From NCBI RefSeq assembly GCF_900188105.1, contig NZ_FZNP01000013.1, positions 1 to 64,000 on the forward strand: 64,000 nucleotides of DNA. Direction: 5' to 3'. The position numbers and the translations under genes were made by a program. Position 1 is the stretch's first letter; each line of letters opens with the position of its first letter. The DNA is from Actinomadura mexicana. Its GTDB lineage: Bacteria; Actinomycetota; Actinomycetes; Streptosporangiales; Streptosporangiaceae. The notes under the pieces are model-generated. The model searched no databases. It saw only the letters and a program-made list of their open reading frames with translations, and was not told the DNA's origin. Of this stretch, positions 41,924-50,513 are shown piece by piece.

Positions 41924-42696
41924 ACGCGGCTCCTCCGGCGCAGCTCGTGGCGGGCGAGCTTGACGCGCAGCCGCAGCGGCCCGTCCCGGTCGCCGACGTA
42001 GGTGCGCGGCAGCGCGTGCCGTCCCGGCTCCTCGGGGCGGATGTCGCACGCGTAGTCGTATCCGGCGGCGCGCACGGCCTCGACCTCGCGGGCGGTGGCG
42101 TGCCCGTAGGGGTAGGCGAAGCCCGTGACGGGGCCCTCGACGAGCTCCTCCAGGACGGCGCGGCTCTCCTCCAGCTCCTCGCGCAGCTCGGTGTCGTCCG
42201 TCTCAGGGAGCGAGACGTGGTGGCGGCCGTGCGAGGCGACCTCCATCCCGACGCCCGCGACGGCGCGGATCTGCTCGGCCGTCATGAGCGGTTTGCGCGG
42301 GCCGTCGTCCCAGGCGTTGTAGGTGCCGATCCGCCCGGTCACGACGAACACCGTCCCGCCGAACCCGTACCGCACCAGCGCCGGGACGGCCCGGGTCGCG
42401 AAGTCGGCGTACCCGTCGTCGAAGGTGAGCCCGACCAGGCCGCGGGCCCGTCCGGCGGCGTGCGCGTCCAGCAGCTCGCGCATGCCGACGCCGCGCAGGC
42501 CGCGCGCCCGCATCCACGCCATCTGCCGCCCGAACCGCGCCGGCGACACCGTCACCAGGTGCGGGTCCTCATCGAAGTGGTCGACCGAGTGGTACATCAG
42601 CACCGGCGGCGCGTGCCGGATGCCCTCGGCCGTCCGCGCCGGCCCCGGCGGCCGGGCCGGTTCGGTCAGATGAGTCGGTTCTGTCGGCTTGCTCAC
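41920..42696 (-). CDS. Polysaccharide deacetylase (NodB/CE4 family)
   Basis: The protein (258 aa from GTG 42696) has the CE4 motifs VLMYHSV, LTFDDGYADF (catalytic Asp and first metal Asp), ASHGRHHVSLPE (HxxxH metal ligands) and FAYPYGHAT. It removes N-acetyl groups from hexosamines of a surface polysaccharide. No clear signal peptide is present, and the N-terminal 35 residues are Pro/Thr-rich. The GTG at 42696 has GGGGGA upstream, but it lies 128 bp inside the flippase gene, so a later start is possible. Its stop overlaps the GT4 start by 4 bp. Confidence 0.88.
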   Translation of the reverse strand: MSKPTEPTHLTEPARPPGPARTAEGIRHAPPVLMYHSVDHFDEDPHLVTVSPARFGRQMAWMRARGLRGVGMRELLDAHAAGRARGLVGLTFDDGYADFATRAVPALVRYGFGGTVFVVTGRIGTYNAWDDGPRKPLMTAEQIRAVAGVGMEVASHGRHHVSLPETDDTELREELEESRAVLEELVEGPVTGFAYPYGHATAREVEAVRAAGYDYACDIRPEEPGRHALPRTYVGDRDGPLRLRVKLARHELRRRSRV

Positions 42697-44284
42697 TGCT
42701 GTCCCCCGATTCGGTGCGGCCGCGCCGGTGGCGCCCACCGAGCGGCCGTGTGGCGATCCATGGAGCGAGGAGGCCGGGTCCCGCCAGGACGGCGAGGACG
42801 GCGAAGGCGGCGGCGACCGCGAGCCCGCCGACCGCCAGGCGGGCGAGCACCGGCGCGTCCAGGGCCCCGGCGGCGAGCATCCCCGCCGCGCAGGCCCCCG
42901 CGGCGGCGAGCACGAGCCGCGACACGTCGGCGGCGATCCGGCGCAGCGGGACGGGCGCGACCCCGCGCCGCAGCCCGAGCAGCATCAGGACGGCGGCGAG
43001 CGTGATCCCGGCGGCGTTCGCGGCGGCCAGCGCGAGGGTCCCGGCGGACGCGGCGAACGCCCCGCCGATCGCCGCCGTGACGGCCAGGCCCACGGCGAGC
43101 ACGGCCGCCGGGCGCCAGGTCGGCTTCCTGCGCGCGAAGAACGCGCGGGCGGCGAGGCCGACCGCCATCTGCCCCCACAGGCCGAGCGCGTACACGCGCA
43201 GGATGGCCGCGGTGCTCGCGGTGTCGGCCGAGGTGAACTCGCCGTGCTCGAACAGGACCCGGATGACGGCCGGCGCGCACGCGATCAGGAACGCGGTCGC
43301 GGCCAGCACCATCGCGCTGGCGACGGCGAGGTCCTGCCGGATGCGGCGGGCGACCTGCGCGGTGTCCCCGTCCGCCGACGCGCGGGCGAGCCTCGGGAAC
43401 GTCACCGTCACGATCAGCAGCGACAGCACCATCGGCACCTGCGCGACCTTCTGCGCGTAGTTCAGGTGCGAGATCGACCCGGCGGCCAGCCCGGCCCCGA
43501 GGAACCGCTCCACGAACACCTGCGACTGCCGCGTGACCGTGTAGACGACGATGGGGGCGATGGCCGCCAGACCGAGCCGCGCGTCCACGCTCCCGGACGG
43601 CGCCGCGTCCGGCTCCCCGGGCGCGTCCCGCAGGCAGCGGAGGAACGCCGGGAGCTGCACCGCGACCATCAGGAAGCTGCCGGCGGCGACGCCGATCGCC
43701 GCGCTGGTGATGCCGGCCGCGCCGGACAGGCCCGCGATCAGCGCGAGGATGCCGACGTTGTAGGCGAGGTAGATGGCGGCGGGCGGCCCGAACCGGTGGT
43801 GGGCGCGCAGCGTCGCGCTCATGAAGCCCGCGACGCCGAACGTCACGACGGTGACCGCGGTCAGCCGGACGCACTGGACGGCCGGCCCCTGCTCGGCCAG
43901 TCCGGGCGCGAGGACGTCCACCACGGCGGGCGCCGCGACCGCGAGCGCGCCGGTGATCACCGACAGGCCGAGCACCATGCGGGGCAGGGCCGTGCCGACG
44001 AGGGGGCGCAGGCCGTCCCCGCGCGCGAGGAGCCGCGTGACGACGGGGACCATGAGCAGCGCCATGGCGTCCTCGATCAGCAGCGGCGAGACGGTCTCGG
44101 GGATCGTCCAGGCGACGAGGAACGCGTCCGTGCTGCCGCTGGCGCCGAACAGGTCCGCCATGACGAGGTCGCGCAGGAACCCCAGCCCGGTGCCCGCCGC
44201 GATGAGCACCCCCGACACCATCGCGGCCCGTCCCACGGAGCTGACGGCCCGCTCCTGCGGGCGACGCTCGCAGCGCTCGGTCAC
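42569..44284 (-). CDS. MurJ/Wzx-like lipid-linked oligosaccharide flippase
   Basis: The 571-aa membrane protein has about 14 hydrophobic segments and MVF-family features: AAMVSGVLIAAGTGLGFLRDL, MADLFGASGSTDAFLVAWTIPE and VFVERFLGAGLAAGSISHLNYA. MurJ flips lipid II; within a polysaccharide locus a member of this family more probably flips the undecaprenyl-linked repeat unit. The GTG at 44284 overlaps the Wzy-like stop by 4 bp. The C-terminal tail (about 45 residues) is hydrophilic and overlaps the deacetylase start by 128 bp. Confidence 0.88.
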   Translation of the reverse strand: MTERCERRPQERAVSSVGRAAMVSGVLIAAGTGLGFLRDLVMADLFGASGSTDAFLVAWTIPETVSPLLIEDAMALLMVPVVTRLLARGDGLRPLVGTALPRMVLGLSVITGALAVAAPAVVDVLAPGLAEQGPAVQCVRLTAVTVVTFGVAGFMSATLRAHHRFGPPAAIYLAYNVGILALIAGLSGAAGITSAAIGVAAGSFLMVAVQLPAFLRCLRDAPGEPDAAPSGSVDARLGLAAIAPIVVYTVTRQSQVFVERFLGAGLAAGSISHLNYAQKVAQVPMVLSLLIVTVTFPRLARASADGDTAQVARRIRQDLAVASAMVLAATAFLIACAPAVIRVLFEHGEFTSADTASTAAILRVYALGLWGQMAVGLAARAFFARRKPTWRPAAVLAVGLAVTAAIGGAFAASAGTLALAAANAAGITLAAVLMLLGLRRGVAPVPLRRIAADVSRLVLAAAGACAAGMLAAGALDAPVLARLAVGGLAVAAAFAVLAVLAGPGLLAPWIATRPLGGRHRRGRTESGDSSEQADRTDSSDRTGPAAGAGADGRGHPARAAGADVPLGRPLR

Positions 44285-45612
44285 GGCGTCCTCCCGCAGG
44301 GGGACGCCGCGGCCGGAGAGGCGCCGGCCGCCCCGAACGCGCGTGCCGCCGTGAGGCCGAGGATGACGCCGACGAGCGCGCACGTGGGCCCGCCCAGGTC
44401 CGCGTACAGGAAGTTGATCAGCAGGAAGGCCAGCAGCGCGACGCTCGCCAGCCAGTACGGGTCGCGGGGGTCGCGGCGCCTCCACAGCCCGGCGACGACC
44501 GTGGCGAGCAGCGCGGCGAACCCGGCGAGGCCCACCGCGCCCTGCTCGGACAGGAACAGCAGGTACTCGTTGTGCGGCGAAAGGAGCGGCTGCCGCACGT
44601 ACCCGTTGACGGGGTCCGCGGTCTCGCTGCCGGACGACAGCTCGATCGTGGCGTAGGTGTCGCGGTAGGCCGGGAAGTTCTTCACTCCGACGCCGGTGGC
44701 CGGATGGTCCTCCCAGATCCGGACGGCGGCGGTCCACAGGTTGTACCGGTCGTCCACGGACTGGTCCGGGTGGCTGACCGAGCCCACCGTCGACTTCGCG
44801 CGCTCCACGACGGCCTGCGATCCGCCGCCCGCGGCGCCGAGCAGGACGAGCATCAGCGCGCCGCAGCAGGTCAGCACCTTGACGGCCGTCCACCGGTCGA
44901 ACAGCACCAGGGTGAGGACGGCGGCGGCGCCGAGCGCGATCCACGTCCCGCGGCTGAGCGCGAGCGCCAGCGCGGCGCCCATGACGGCGATCCCGGCGAG
45001 CGCGGACGGGACGGCCGCGGCGCCGTGCGCGGGCGCCGTCAGCGCGAACGCGGTCAGCACGAGGAACGCGAACCCGACGACGATCGACATGGCCATCACG
45101 TCGAGCGCGCCGAACGTCCCGACCGCGCGGATGTTCTGGCCGCCCATCGACGCGCCGTTCCCGGTGACCGCCTGCCAGATCCCGTACACCGCCTCCGCGA
45201 GACCGAGGCCGAGCACCGACCAGCAGACGGTGGCGAGGTCGCGCCGGTCCCGGACGAGCACGACCACGGCGAGCGGCACCAGCACGAAGACCTGGAGGTC
45301 GCGGACGAACCCGGCGAGGCTGGAGCCGATGTCGGCCGAGTGCACGGTGCTGATCCCGAGCGCCGCGACCAGCGGCCCGAACGCCGGCAGGACCCGGCGG
45401 GGCAGCCGCGCCCTACCCGCGACCAGCATCCCGACCGCGACCAGCACGAGCACGGCGCTGACGACGTCCCCGGCCGTGACCTGCGTGCCGGGCCCGAACG
45501 CCTGCGCGCCCGGCGGGATCCCGGCGCACGCCACGGTCGCCGCGACCAGAAGGCTCGGGTGCCTCGGCAGCGGCCTCGCCAGGAGGGGGGCGGCGACGGC
45601 GGGCGCCGTCAT
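44281..45612 (-). CDS. O-antigen ligase/Wzy-like polymerase
   Basis: The 443-aa protein has about 10-12 membrane helices and a large extracytoplasmic loop with DDRYNLWTAAVRIWEDHPATGVGVKNF and SPHNEYLLFLSEQGAVGLAGF (each shortened by reading as two motifs), the features of the Wzy_C/O-antigen ligase family. It would polymerise the flipped repeat units or ligate the polymer outside the membrane. The ATG at 45612 overlaps the stop of the priming transferase gene by 4 bp and its end overlaps the flippase GTG by 4 bp. Confidence 0.87.
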   Translation of the reverse strand: MTAPAVAAPLLARPLPRHPSLLVAATVACAGIPPGAQAFGPGTQVTAGDVVSAVLVLVAVGMLVAGRARLPRRVLPAFGPLVAALGISTVHSADIGSSLAGFVRDLQVFVLVPLAVVVLVRDRRDLATVCWSVLGLGLAEAVYGIWQAVTGNGASMGGQNIRAVGTFGALDVMAMSIVVGFAFLVLTAFALTAPAHGAAAVPSALAGIAVMGAALALALSRGTWIALGAAAVLTLVLFDRWTAVKVLTCCGALMLVLLGAAGGGSQAVVERAKSTVGSVSHPDQSVDDRYNLWTAAVRIWEDHPATGVGVKNFPAYRDTYATIELSSGSETADPVNGYVRQPLLSPHNEYLLFLSEQGAVGLAGFAALLATVVAGLWRRRDPRDPYWLASVALLAFLLINFLYADLGGPTCALVGVILGLTAARAFGAAGASPAAASPCGRTP

Positions 45613-47015
45613 GCGGCGTCTCGCAGGAGCATCGCCCGCGCCGTCAGCAGCAGGATCTTCAGGTCGCCGGTGAACGACCAGTGGTCGATGTAGTGGTTGT
45701 CGAGCCTCGCCCGAAGCTCGATGGAGGTGTCGCCCCGGAACCCGTGGATCTGCGCCCAGCCCGTCATCCCGGCAGGGACGCGGTGCCGCGCCACGTAGCC
45801 GGGGCAGGTGCGGGAGAACTGCTCCACGAAGTGCGGCCGCTCCGGGCGCGGCCCGACGAGGCTCATGTCGCCGCGGATGACGTTCCACAGCTGCGGGAGC
45901 TCGTCCAGCGACGTGGCGCGCAGGAACCGGCCGACCCGGCCCATCCGCTCGTCGTTCTTGACGGTCCAGCGGGTGTCGGCCTCCTGCTCGTCCGCGGGCT
46001 TCAGCGTCCGGAACTTCAGCAGGACGAACTTCCCGCCGCCGAGCCCGATCCGCCGCTGCCGGAACAGCACGCCCGGGCCGCCCTCGGCCCGGACGGCGGC
46101 CGCGCACGCCGCGAGCAGCGGCGACGCGAGCACCAGGACCAGGGACGCCACGACGACGTCGAGCAGCCGCTTGGCGCAGCGGGCCGCCGGGTCGCGCAGC
46201 CCCCACTCGACCCGCGCGCACGGCAGCCCGGCGAGGTACTCGCGCCGCCCGGGCACGACCGGGACGACGTCCGACGGCGGCTGGACGAGCAGCGTCTCGC
46301 AGGGCAGCCCGAACGACGTCCGCAGCACCGCGTCCAGCCGGTCGGGCGGCACGTCCTCGGCGACGACGACCAGCGTCTCGATCCCGTGCGCCGCGACGAT
46401 CGACGGCAGGTCGGAGATCTCCCCGAGGACGGGCGCCGCACCCGGAGGCCCGTCCGGGCCTCCCGCGGACACCTGCCCCGCCACCGCGAGTCCGAGGTCG
46501 CCGCGCTCGCGCAGGACGTCCAGGACGTGGGCGGCGGTACCGCCCGTCCCGACGACCAGCGCGGAGCGGGCCCGGGACCGGCGGCTCCGGTACGTCCGGA
46601 CCATCGCGTTCACGAACCCGCGCGTGCCGAGCTGCACCGTCCCGCACAGGGCCGCCGTCCACAGCCAGGCCGGGGCGTCCGCCCGCAGCAGTGCCGCGAT
46701 CCCGCAGACGAACAGCGTGCGGAGCAGCAGCGGCGGCGCGTCGGCGAGCAGGGACGGGGCGCGGCGCGCCCGGTACAGTCCGCCCGCGCCGTTGAGCGCG
46801 ACGACCGTCAAGGCGGCGAGGCCCGGCAGGGCGCCGCCCCCGGTGAGGGAGACGGCGGCGGCCATCGTCCAGCCGTCCAGCACGGCGAGGCCCAGCGGGC
46901 ACAGCCCGGCCGGCATCCGCGTCCTTCGCGGAGCGACCGGCCGGCCGCCCGCCGAAAGGAGTTCCGGAGGAGCCGCGCCGGAGTCGACGGAGAAACTCAG
47001 CCCCTGCGTTCTCAT
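45609..47015 (-). CDS. Polyprenyl-phosphate phosphoglycosyltransferase (exopolysaccharide priming enzyme)
   Basis: The 468-aa protein has several N-terminal membrane helices, a CoA-binding-like domain (ALVVGTGGTAAHVLDVL) and a C-terminal bacterial sugar transferase domain: KRLLDVVVASLVLVLASP, LFRQRRIGLGGGKFVLLKFRT, DELPQLWNVIRGDMSLVGPR and TGWAQIHGFRGDT. It transfers a sugar-1-phosphate to undecaprenyl phosphate, the first step of repeat-unit synthesis. It is the first gene of the eight-gene operon running to 37414; a 343-bp upstream region separates it from the divergent L,D-transpeptidase. The ATG at 47015 has a GGGGAC run upstream. Confidence 0.93.
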   Translation of the reverse strand: MRTQGLSFSVDSGAAPPELLSAGGRPVAPRRTRMPAGLCPLGLAVLDGWTMAAAVSLTGGGALPGLAALTVVALNGAGGLYRARRAPSLLADAPPLLLRTLFVCGIAALLRADAPAWLWTAALCGTVQLGTRGFVNAMVRTYRSRRSRARSALVVGTGGTAAHVLDVLRERGDLGLAVAGQVSAGGPDGPPGAAPVLGEISDLPSIVAAHGIETLVVVAEDVPPDRLDAVLRTSFGLPCETLLVQPPSDVVPVVPGRREYLAGLPCARVEWGLRDPAARCAKRLLDVVVASLVLVLASPLLAACAAAVRAEGGPGVLFRQRRIGLGGGKFVLLKFRTLKPADEQEADTRWTVKNDERMGRVGRFLRATSLDELPQLWNVIRGDMSLVGPRPERPHFVEQFSRTCPGYVARHRVPAGMTGWAQIHGFRGDTSIELRARLDNHYIDHWSFTGDLKILLLTARAMLLRDAA

Positions 47016-47358
47016 CGCGCGTCCCCTTCACAGACAAGCACCTTGCGGGGCCGTCGCAGGCGGCCACGGATCAGCATCGCACCTGGTCAGAGCACAAATC
47101 GCCGCTTTTAACCGGGGCCGCCGCAGTCTTGAGAAGAAGATCGACGGGACGGTCGCCACGGCCATGGCCTCAGAAAGATCATGCGAAGTGGCCACCACAT
47201 GCGAACCTCTGCGAGACCATGGACGTCTATAGGTGAGTCGGACGCCGAGACCTGCCGTCCCGCCCTCCGGGCGGGATGGGAATAAAAGGCCGTTCCGTAT
47301 TCGATCTTGTTGCCGGTCCCGCGCCACGCGGGACCCGGCGGGCTGGTGAGGGAGAACG
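47016..47358. other. Divergent leader/promoter region of the polysaccharide operon and the L,D-transpeptidase
   Basis: No gene is supported here. On the plus strand the leader has GGTGAGTCGGACGCCGAGAC followed by CTGCCG and then a perfect 8-bp hairpin TCCCGCCC-TCC-GGGCGGGA (47258-47276). This might be a structured 5' UTR for the transpeptidase gene. TTTTAACCGG near 47106-47115 may be part of a leftward promoter. Confidence 0.45.
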
Positions 47359-48597
47359 GTGCGAGGTAAGGCGTTGGTGGTGGCGCTCGTCCTGGGCCTG
47401 GCGACCGCGTGCGGCGGGAGCAGCGGCGGCGGCGATGGCGGCGGCGGGACGACCACGAAGGGCGACGACGGCGCCCCCCAAGTGACGATCACTCCGGCGA
47501 ACGGCAGCGGCAAGGCGCGCCCCGACCAGGGCGTCATGGTGACGGCCGCGGGCGGCAGGCTCGGCGACGTCTCGGTGAAGCTGAAGGGCGCCGACGTCCC
47601 CGGCAGCCTGTCCGCCGACAAGACCAAGTGGCGCTCGACGTGGACGCTGCAGCCCGGCGGCAGCTACCAGGTGTCGGCCACGGCGACGTCCGACAAGGGC
47701 AAGTCCACCACCGCGACGAGCGCGTTCCGCACCACCCGGTCGACGGCCGCCACCCGCGTCAACAACGTCGTGCCGAGCCAGAACGAGACGGTCGGCACCG
47801 GGATGCCGGTCTTCGTCCAGTTCAACAAGGCCGTCCCGGAGAAGGCCAAGCCCGCCATCGAGCGCGCCATCGAGATCTCCTCGACCACGCCCACCGAGGG
47901 CGCCTGGCGCTGGCTGACCGCGGGCGAGTCCTTCAACGGGCTGCCCTCGGTGGTCTTCCGCCCGAAGCACCCGTGGAAGGCGCGCCAGACCGTCACCGTC
48001 AAGGTCCACTTCGCCGGCCTGAAGATCGGCGACGACGTCTTCGGCGACCGCGACACGGTCCGCACCTTCAAGGTGGGCGACTCGCACGTCGTCAACATCA
48101 ACGCCAGGACGCACCGGGCCGTCGTGAAGAAGAACGGCCGCACCGTCCGCAACTGGGGCGTCAGCCTCGGCAGCGGCGGCGACGTCCAGGGCGACGGCGT
48201 CGACCACCTGCTCACCACCAGCGGCGTCCACCTGACCATGGACCACGTCCGCCTGGAGCGCATGCGCCCGCCCGGCAAGAAGAAGGGCGACCCCGGCTGG
48301 TACGACGAGAAGGTCCCGTGGGCGACCCGCATCTCCAACAGCGGCGAGTACATCCACCAGAACATGGACGACCCGACCTGCCTCGGCAACCGCAACTGCA
48401 GCCACGGCTGCGTCCGCTCCCCGGCGAACGACGCGCAGTGGTTCTTCCACTGGTCCTACCGCGGCGACCTCGTCACCATCACCGGCACCAAGCGCAGCCT
48501 CCAGTGGACGAACGGCTGGGGCTACTGGCAGCTCTCCTTCTCCAAGTGGACGAGCGGCAGCGCCCTCGGAAAGCCCATCACCACGTCCCACGCCTGA
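47359..48597 (+). CDS. L,D-transpeptidase lipoprotein
   Basis: The 412-aa protein starts at GTG 47359 (GAGGGAG upstream) with a lipoprotein signal ending LATAC, so Cys18 is probably lipidated; the residue at -3 is Ala, a mild deviation. A Gly/Ser linker, two Ig-like domains (about 45-240) and a YkuD catalytic domain follow, with the active site SHGCVRSP (His349, Cys351). This is the actinobacterial LdtMt2-like layout that makes 3-3 crosslinks in peptidoglycan. It is divergent from the polysaccharide operon, placing two envelope functions on one promoter region. Confidence 0.93.
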   Translation: MRGKALVVALVLGLATACGGSSGGGDGGGGTTTKGDDGAPQVTITPANGSGKARPDQGVMVTAAGGRLGDVSVKLKGADVPGSLSADKTKWRSTWTLQPGGSYQVSATATSDKGKSTTATSAFRTTRSTAATRVNNVVPSQNETVGTGMPVFVQFNKAVPEKAKPAIERAIEISSTTPTEGAWRWLTAGESFNGLPSVVFRPKHPWKARQTVTVKVHFAGLKIGDDVFGDRDTVRTFKVGDSHVVNINARTHRAVVKKNGRTVRNWGVSLGSGGDVQGDGVDHLLTTSGVHLTMDHVRLERMRPPGKKKGDPGWYDEKVPWATRISNSGEYIHQNMDDPTCLGNRNCSHGCVRSPANDAQWFFHWSYRGDLVTITGTKRSLQWTNGWGYWQLSFSKWTSGSALGKPITTSHA

Positions 48598-48650
48598 CCC
48601 GTCCCGGCCACTACCCTTCGTGACCAACAGGTCGCGGGGGGAGTGCCAGG

Positions 48651-49763
48651 GTGGCGGGCAGAATCATCCTTCACATCGGCGTGCAGAAGTCGGGCACGAC
48701 GTTCCTGCAACAGGTGCTCCAGGCGAACGCCGACGCACTTGCCGCAGCGGGCGTCCGCTACCCCGTCAGCCCCGACTGGGCCCGGGGGAAGCGGACGGTC
48801 GCCAACCACGAATGGGCGAGCTACGGGCTGCTGGGCACGGAGTTCCCCTGGGTGTCGCAGGACCGCGCGTCCGAGGAGACCTCCTCCTGGCAGACCCTGC
48901 TGGACGACGTCCAGTCGACGCCCGGCACAGTGCTCCTGTCGGCCGAGGCCCTGTCGGTCATCCGGACACCCGCGATCCACCGCCTCCTCGACGCGCTCGG
49001 CACCGACGACGTCGAGGTCGTTGTGACGGCCCGCAGCCTGGGTTCGGCCCTGCCCTCCCTCTGGCAGCAGCACATCCGCAACGGCCGGACCATGAGTTTC
49101 GAGGGGTACCTCTCCGGTCTCGCCGCCGCGCGGGAGAAGGGCCGGGACCACATCGAAACGGACGCGTCCGCCCACCTGTGGCGCGCGTTCCACCTCGGCG
49201 GGCTGGCCCAACGCTGGTCCGACGCGGGAGCCACCCGCGTCAGCGTCGTCACCACTCCCGGCAAGCCCCCGCACCTCCTGTGGCAACGCTTCGCGGAGGC
49301 GATCGGTGTCCCCGCCCTCGCCGAACCGCCCGACATGCCCACCGACCGCGCCCACACCGGGCTGACTGCACCGGAGACGCTGGTGCTCTCCTCGATGAAC
49401 GCGGCCATCCGGGAGGCCGCGTGGAGCGGCCAGAACGCCGACTGGATCCGCCAGGCCGTCACGGCCCGCTTCCAGGCCCGCACCGAGCGCGGCAGCAAGG
49501 TCGTCACTCCACCGAATTGGCAGACCCGCCTGGCGGAGTGGAGCGAGGAAGACCTGACGGCCCTGCGACACACGCCCGCCCAGATCGTCGGCGACATGGA
49601 AGACCTGCGCTGCGACCCGTCCTCGGAGACAACAGCCCCACCGACTCACGAGGAGATAGCCCAGGCCGGCGCCGAAGCGGCCCTGGCCCTGGCAGCGGTG
49701 GCCCTCCAGGAGACCCTGGTCCAACGCAACATCCGCCGCCTACGCCACCGCCTCACCACGTAG
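48651..49763 (+). CDS. Sulfotransferase-like P-loop protein
   Basis: The 370-aa protein begins ILHIGVQKSGTTFLQQVL, the 5'-phosphosulfate-binding loop of PAPS-dependent sulfotransferases (KSGTTF, residues 13-18), and has VVVTARSLGSALPSLWQQH, similar to the 3'-phosphate-binding segment. The remainder matches large uncharacterised actinobacterial sulfotransferase-family proteins. If active it would sulfate a glycan or small molecule. The start is GTG 48651, 53 bp after the transpeptidase gene on the same strand. The last 11 bases overlap the convergent small gene. The substrate is unknown; proximity to the polysaccharide locus is suggestive only. Confidence 0.75.
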   Translation: MAGRIILHIGVQKSGTTFLQQVLQANADALAAAGVRYPVSPDWARGKRTVANHEWASYGLLGTEFPWVSQDRASEETSSWQTLLDDVQSTPGTVLLSAEALSVIRTPAIHRLLDALGTDDVEVVVTARSLGSALPSLWQQHIRNGRTMSFEGYLSGLAAAREKGRDHIETDASAHLWRAFHLGGLAQRWSDAGATRVSVVTTPGKPPHLLWQRFAEAIGVPALAEPPDMPTDRAHTGLTAPETLVLSSMNAAIREAAWSGQNADWIRQAVTARFQARTERGSKVVTPPNWQTRLAEWSEEDLTALRHTPAQIVGDMEDLRCDPSSETTAPPTHEEIAQAGAEAALALAAVALQETLVQRNIRRLRHRLTT

Positions 49764-49935
49764 CCGGAAACAGCCGCTCCTTCAGCACCGAATCGATCCG
49801 CTCCCCCGCGGCCTCGGCGTCCCCGCAGGGGAAGAGGGCCCGCCCCCGCTGGACGTCCTGGTAGGCCCACGCCCCGCCAACGGCCCGCACCCGAACGACC
49901 ACACCCACGTCTTCCGCGACTCCGCTCGCGTACAC
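49753..49935 (-). CDS. Small conserved protein of HATPase/DUF397 loci, 60 aa
   Basis: The product has the pattern VVVRVRAVGGAWAYQDVQRG followed by FPCGDAEAAGERID. Similar short proteins with an AW.Y/FPC pattern are encoded beside HATPase and Scr1/DUF397 genes in actinomycetes. The GTG at 49935 has only a weak ribosome-binding site and lies 39 bp after the HATPase gene on the same strand, so they are probably co-transcribed. The function is unknown. Confidence 0.55.
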   Translation of the reverse strand: MYASGVAEDVGVVVRVRAVGGAWAYQDVQRGRALFPCGDAEAAGERIDSVLKERLFPATW

Positions 49936-49974
49936 CCAGAGCAGCGGCGTGGGGAACTCGCCGACGCCACCGCC

Positions 49975-50415
49975 TCAGCACGAGACCCTCGCCCACACCC
50001 ACTTGCCGGTCTCGCCCTCGGCGACCCCGCACCCGGACGCCAGCGCCTGGACGAGCGGTAACCCCCACCCGCCGGTCCCGTCGTCGTACCCGTCATCGAG
50101 CGCCCGAGCGTCCGGCCCGAAATCCCCCGGCCCCATCACCGGCCGCGTCACGGGCCTCTCCGCAGACGAGTCCCACACCGCCACCAGCACGCCCCGGGCC
50201 TCCCGCACACACCGCACCCGGATCTCCCCCTCCCCCGCGACCCGCACGGCATTGGTGGCGAGCTCCGCGACGATCAGCAGAACGCTCTCGGCCACCCTCT
50301 CCAGCCCCCATTCCGCGAGCCGCAACCCGACCACCGTCCGCACCATCCCCGGCACCGTCCGATCAGCCAGACAAGATATGTCCACCTCGCCCGCATCCAC
50401 GGCTTCTACTGCCAT
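49975..50415 (-). CDS. HATPase-domain (anti-sigma-like/AbaA-like) ATP-binding protein
   Basis: The 146-aa protein is a single GHKL ATPase domain of the HATPase_c_2/RsbW type: N-box region SVLLIVAELATNAVRVA, then VAVWDSS and GGWGLPLVQALAS. Many actinobacterial members have no known partner. It sits divergent from the Scr1-type HTH gene with DUF397 genes beyond, the same gene set as the Streptomyces whiJ/abaA clusters, where these proteins influence development and antibiotic production. It is cytoplasmic. The ATG at 50415 lacks a strong ribosome-binding site. Confidence 0.85.
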   Translation of the reverse strand: MAVEAVDAGEVDISCLADRTVPGMVRTVVGLRLAEWGLERVAESVLLIVAELATNAVRVAGEGEIRVRCVREARGVLVAVWDSSAERPVTRPVMGPGDFGPDARALDDGYDDGTGGWGLPLVQALASGCGVAEGETGKWVWARVSC

Positions 50416-50513
50416 TTGCCCGCCTCCATTTTTTGCATTCCAGAGACAAGCGTGACCGCGCCGAGTTAATTTCGAAAGGTTCGTGAAGCAGATGCAACGA
50501 CGGAGGAGAGCAA

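Noticed and set aside
47016..47358. c-di-AMP (ydaO) riboswitch in front of the cell-wall enzyme
   Set aside because: The conserved GGGGAC and CAGCTAACC strings of that class are missing, so I only report a possible structured leader.
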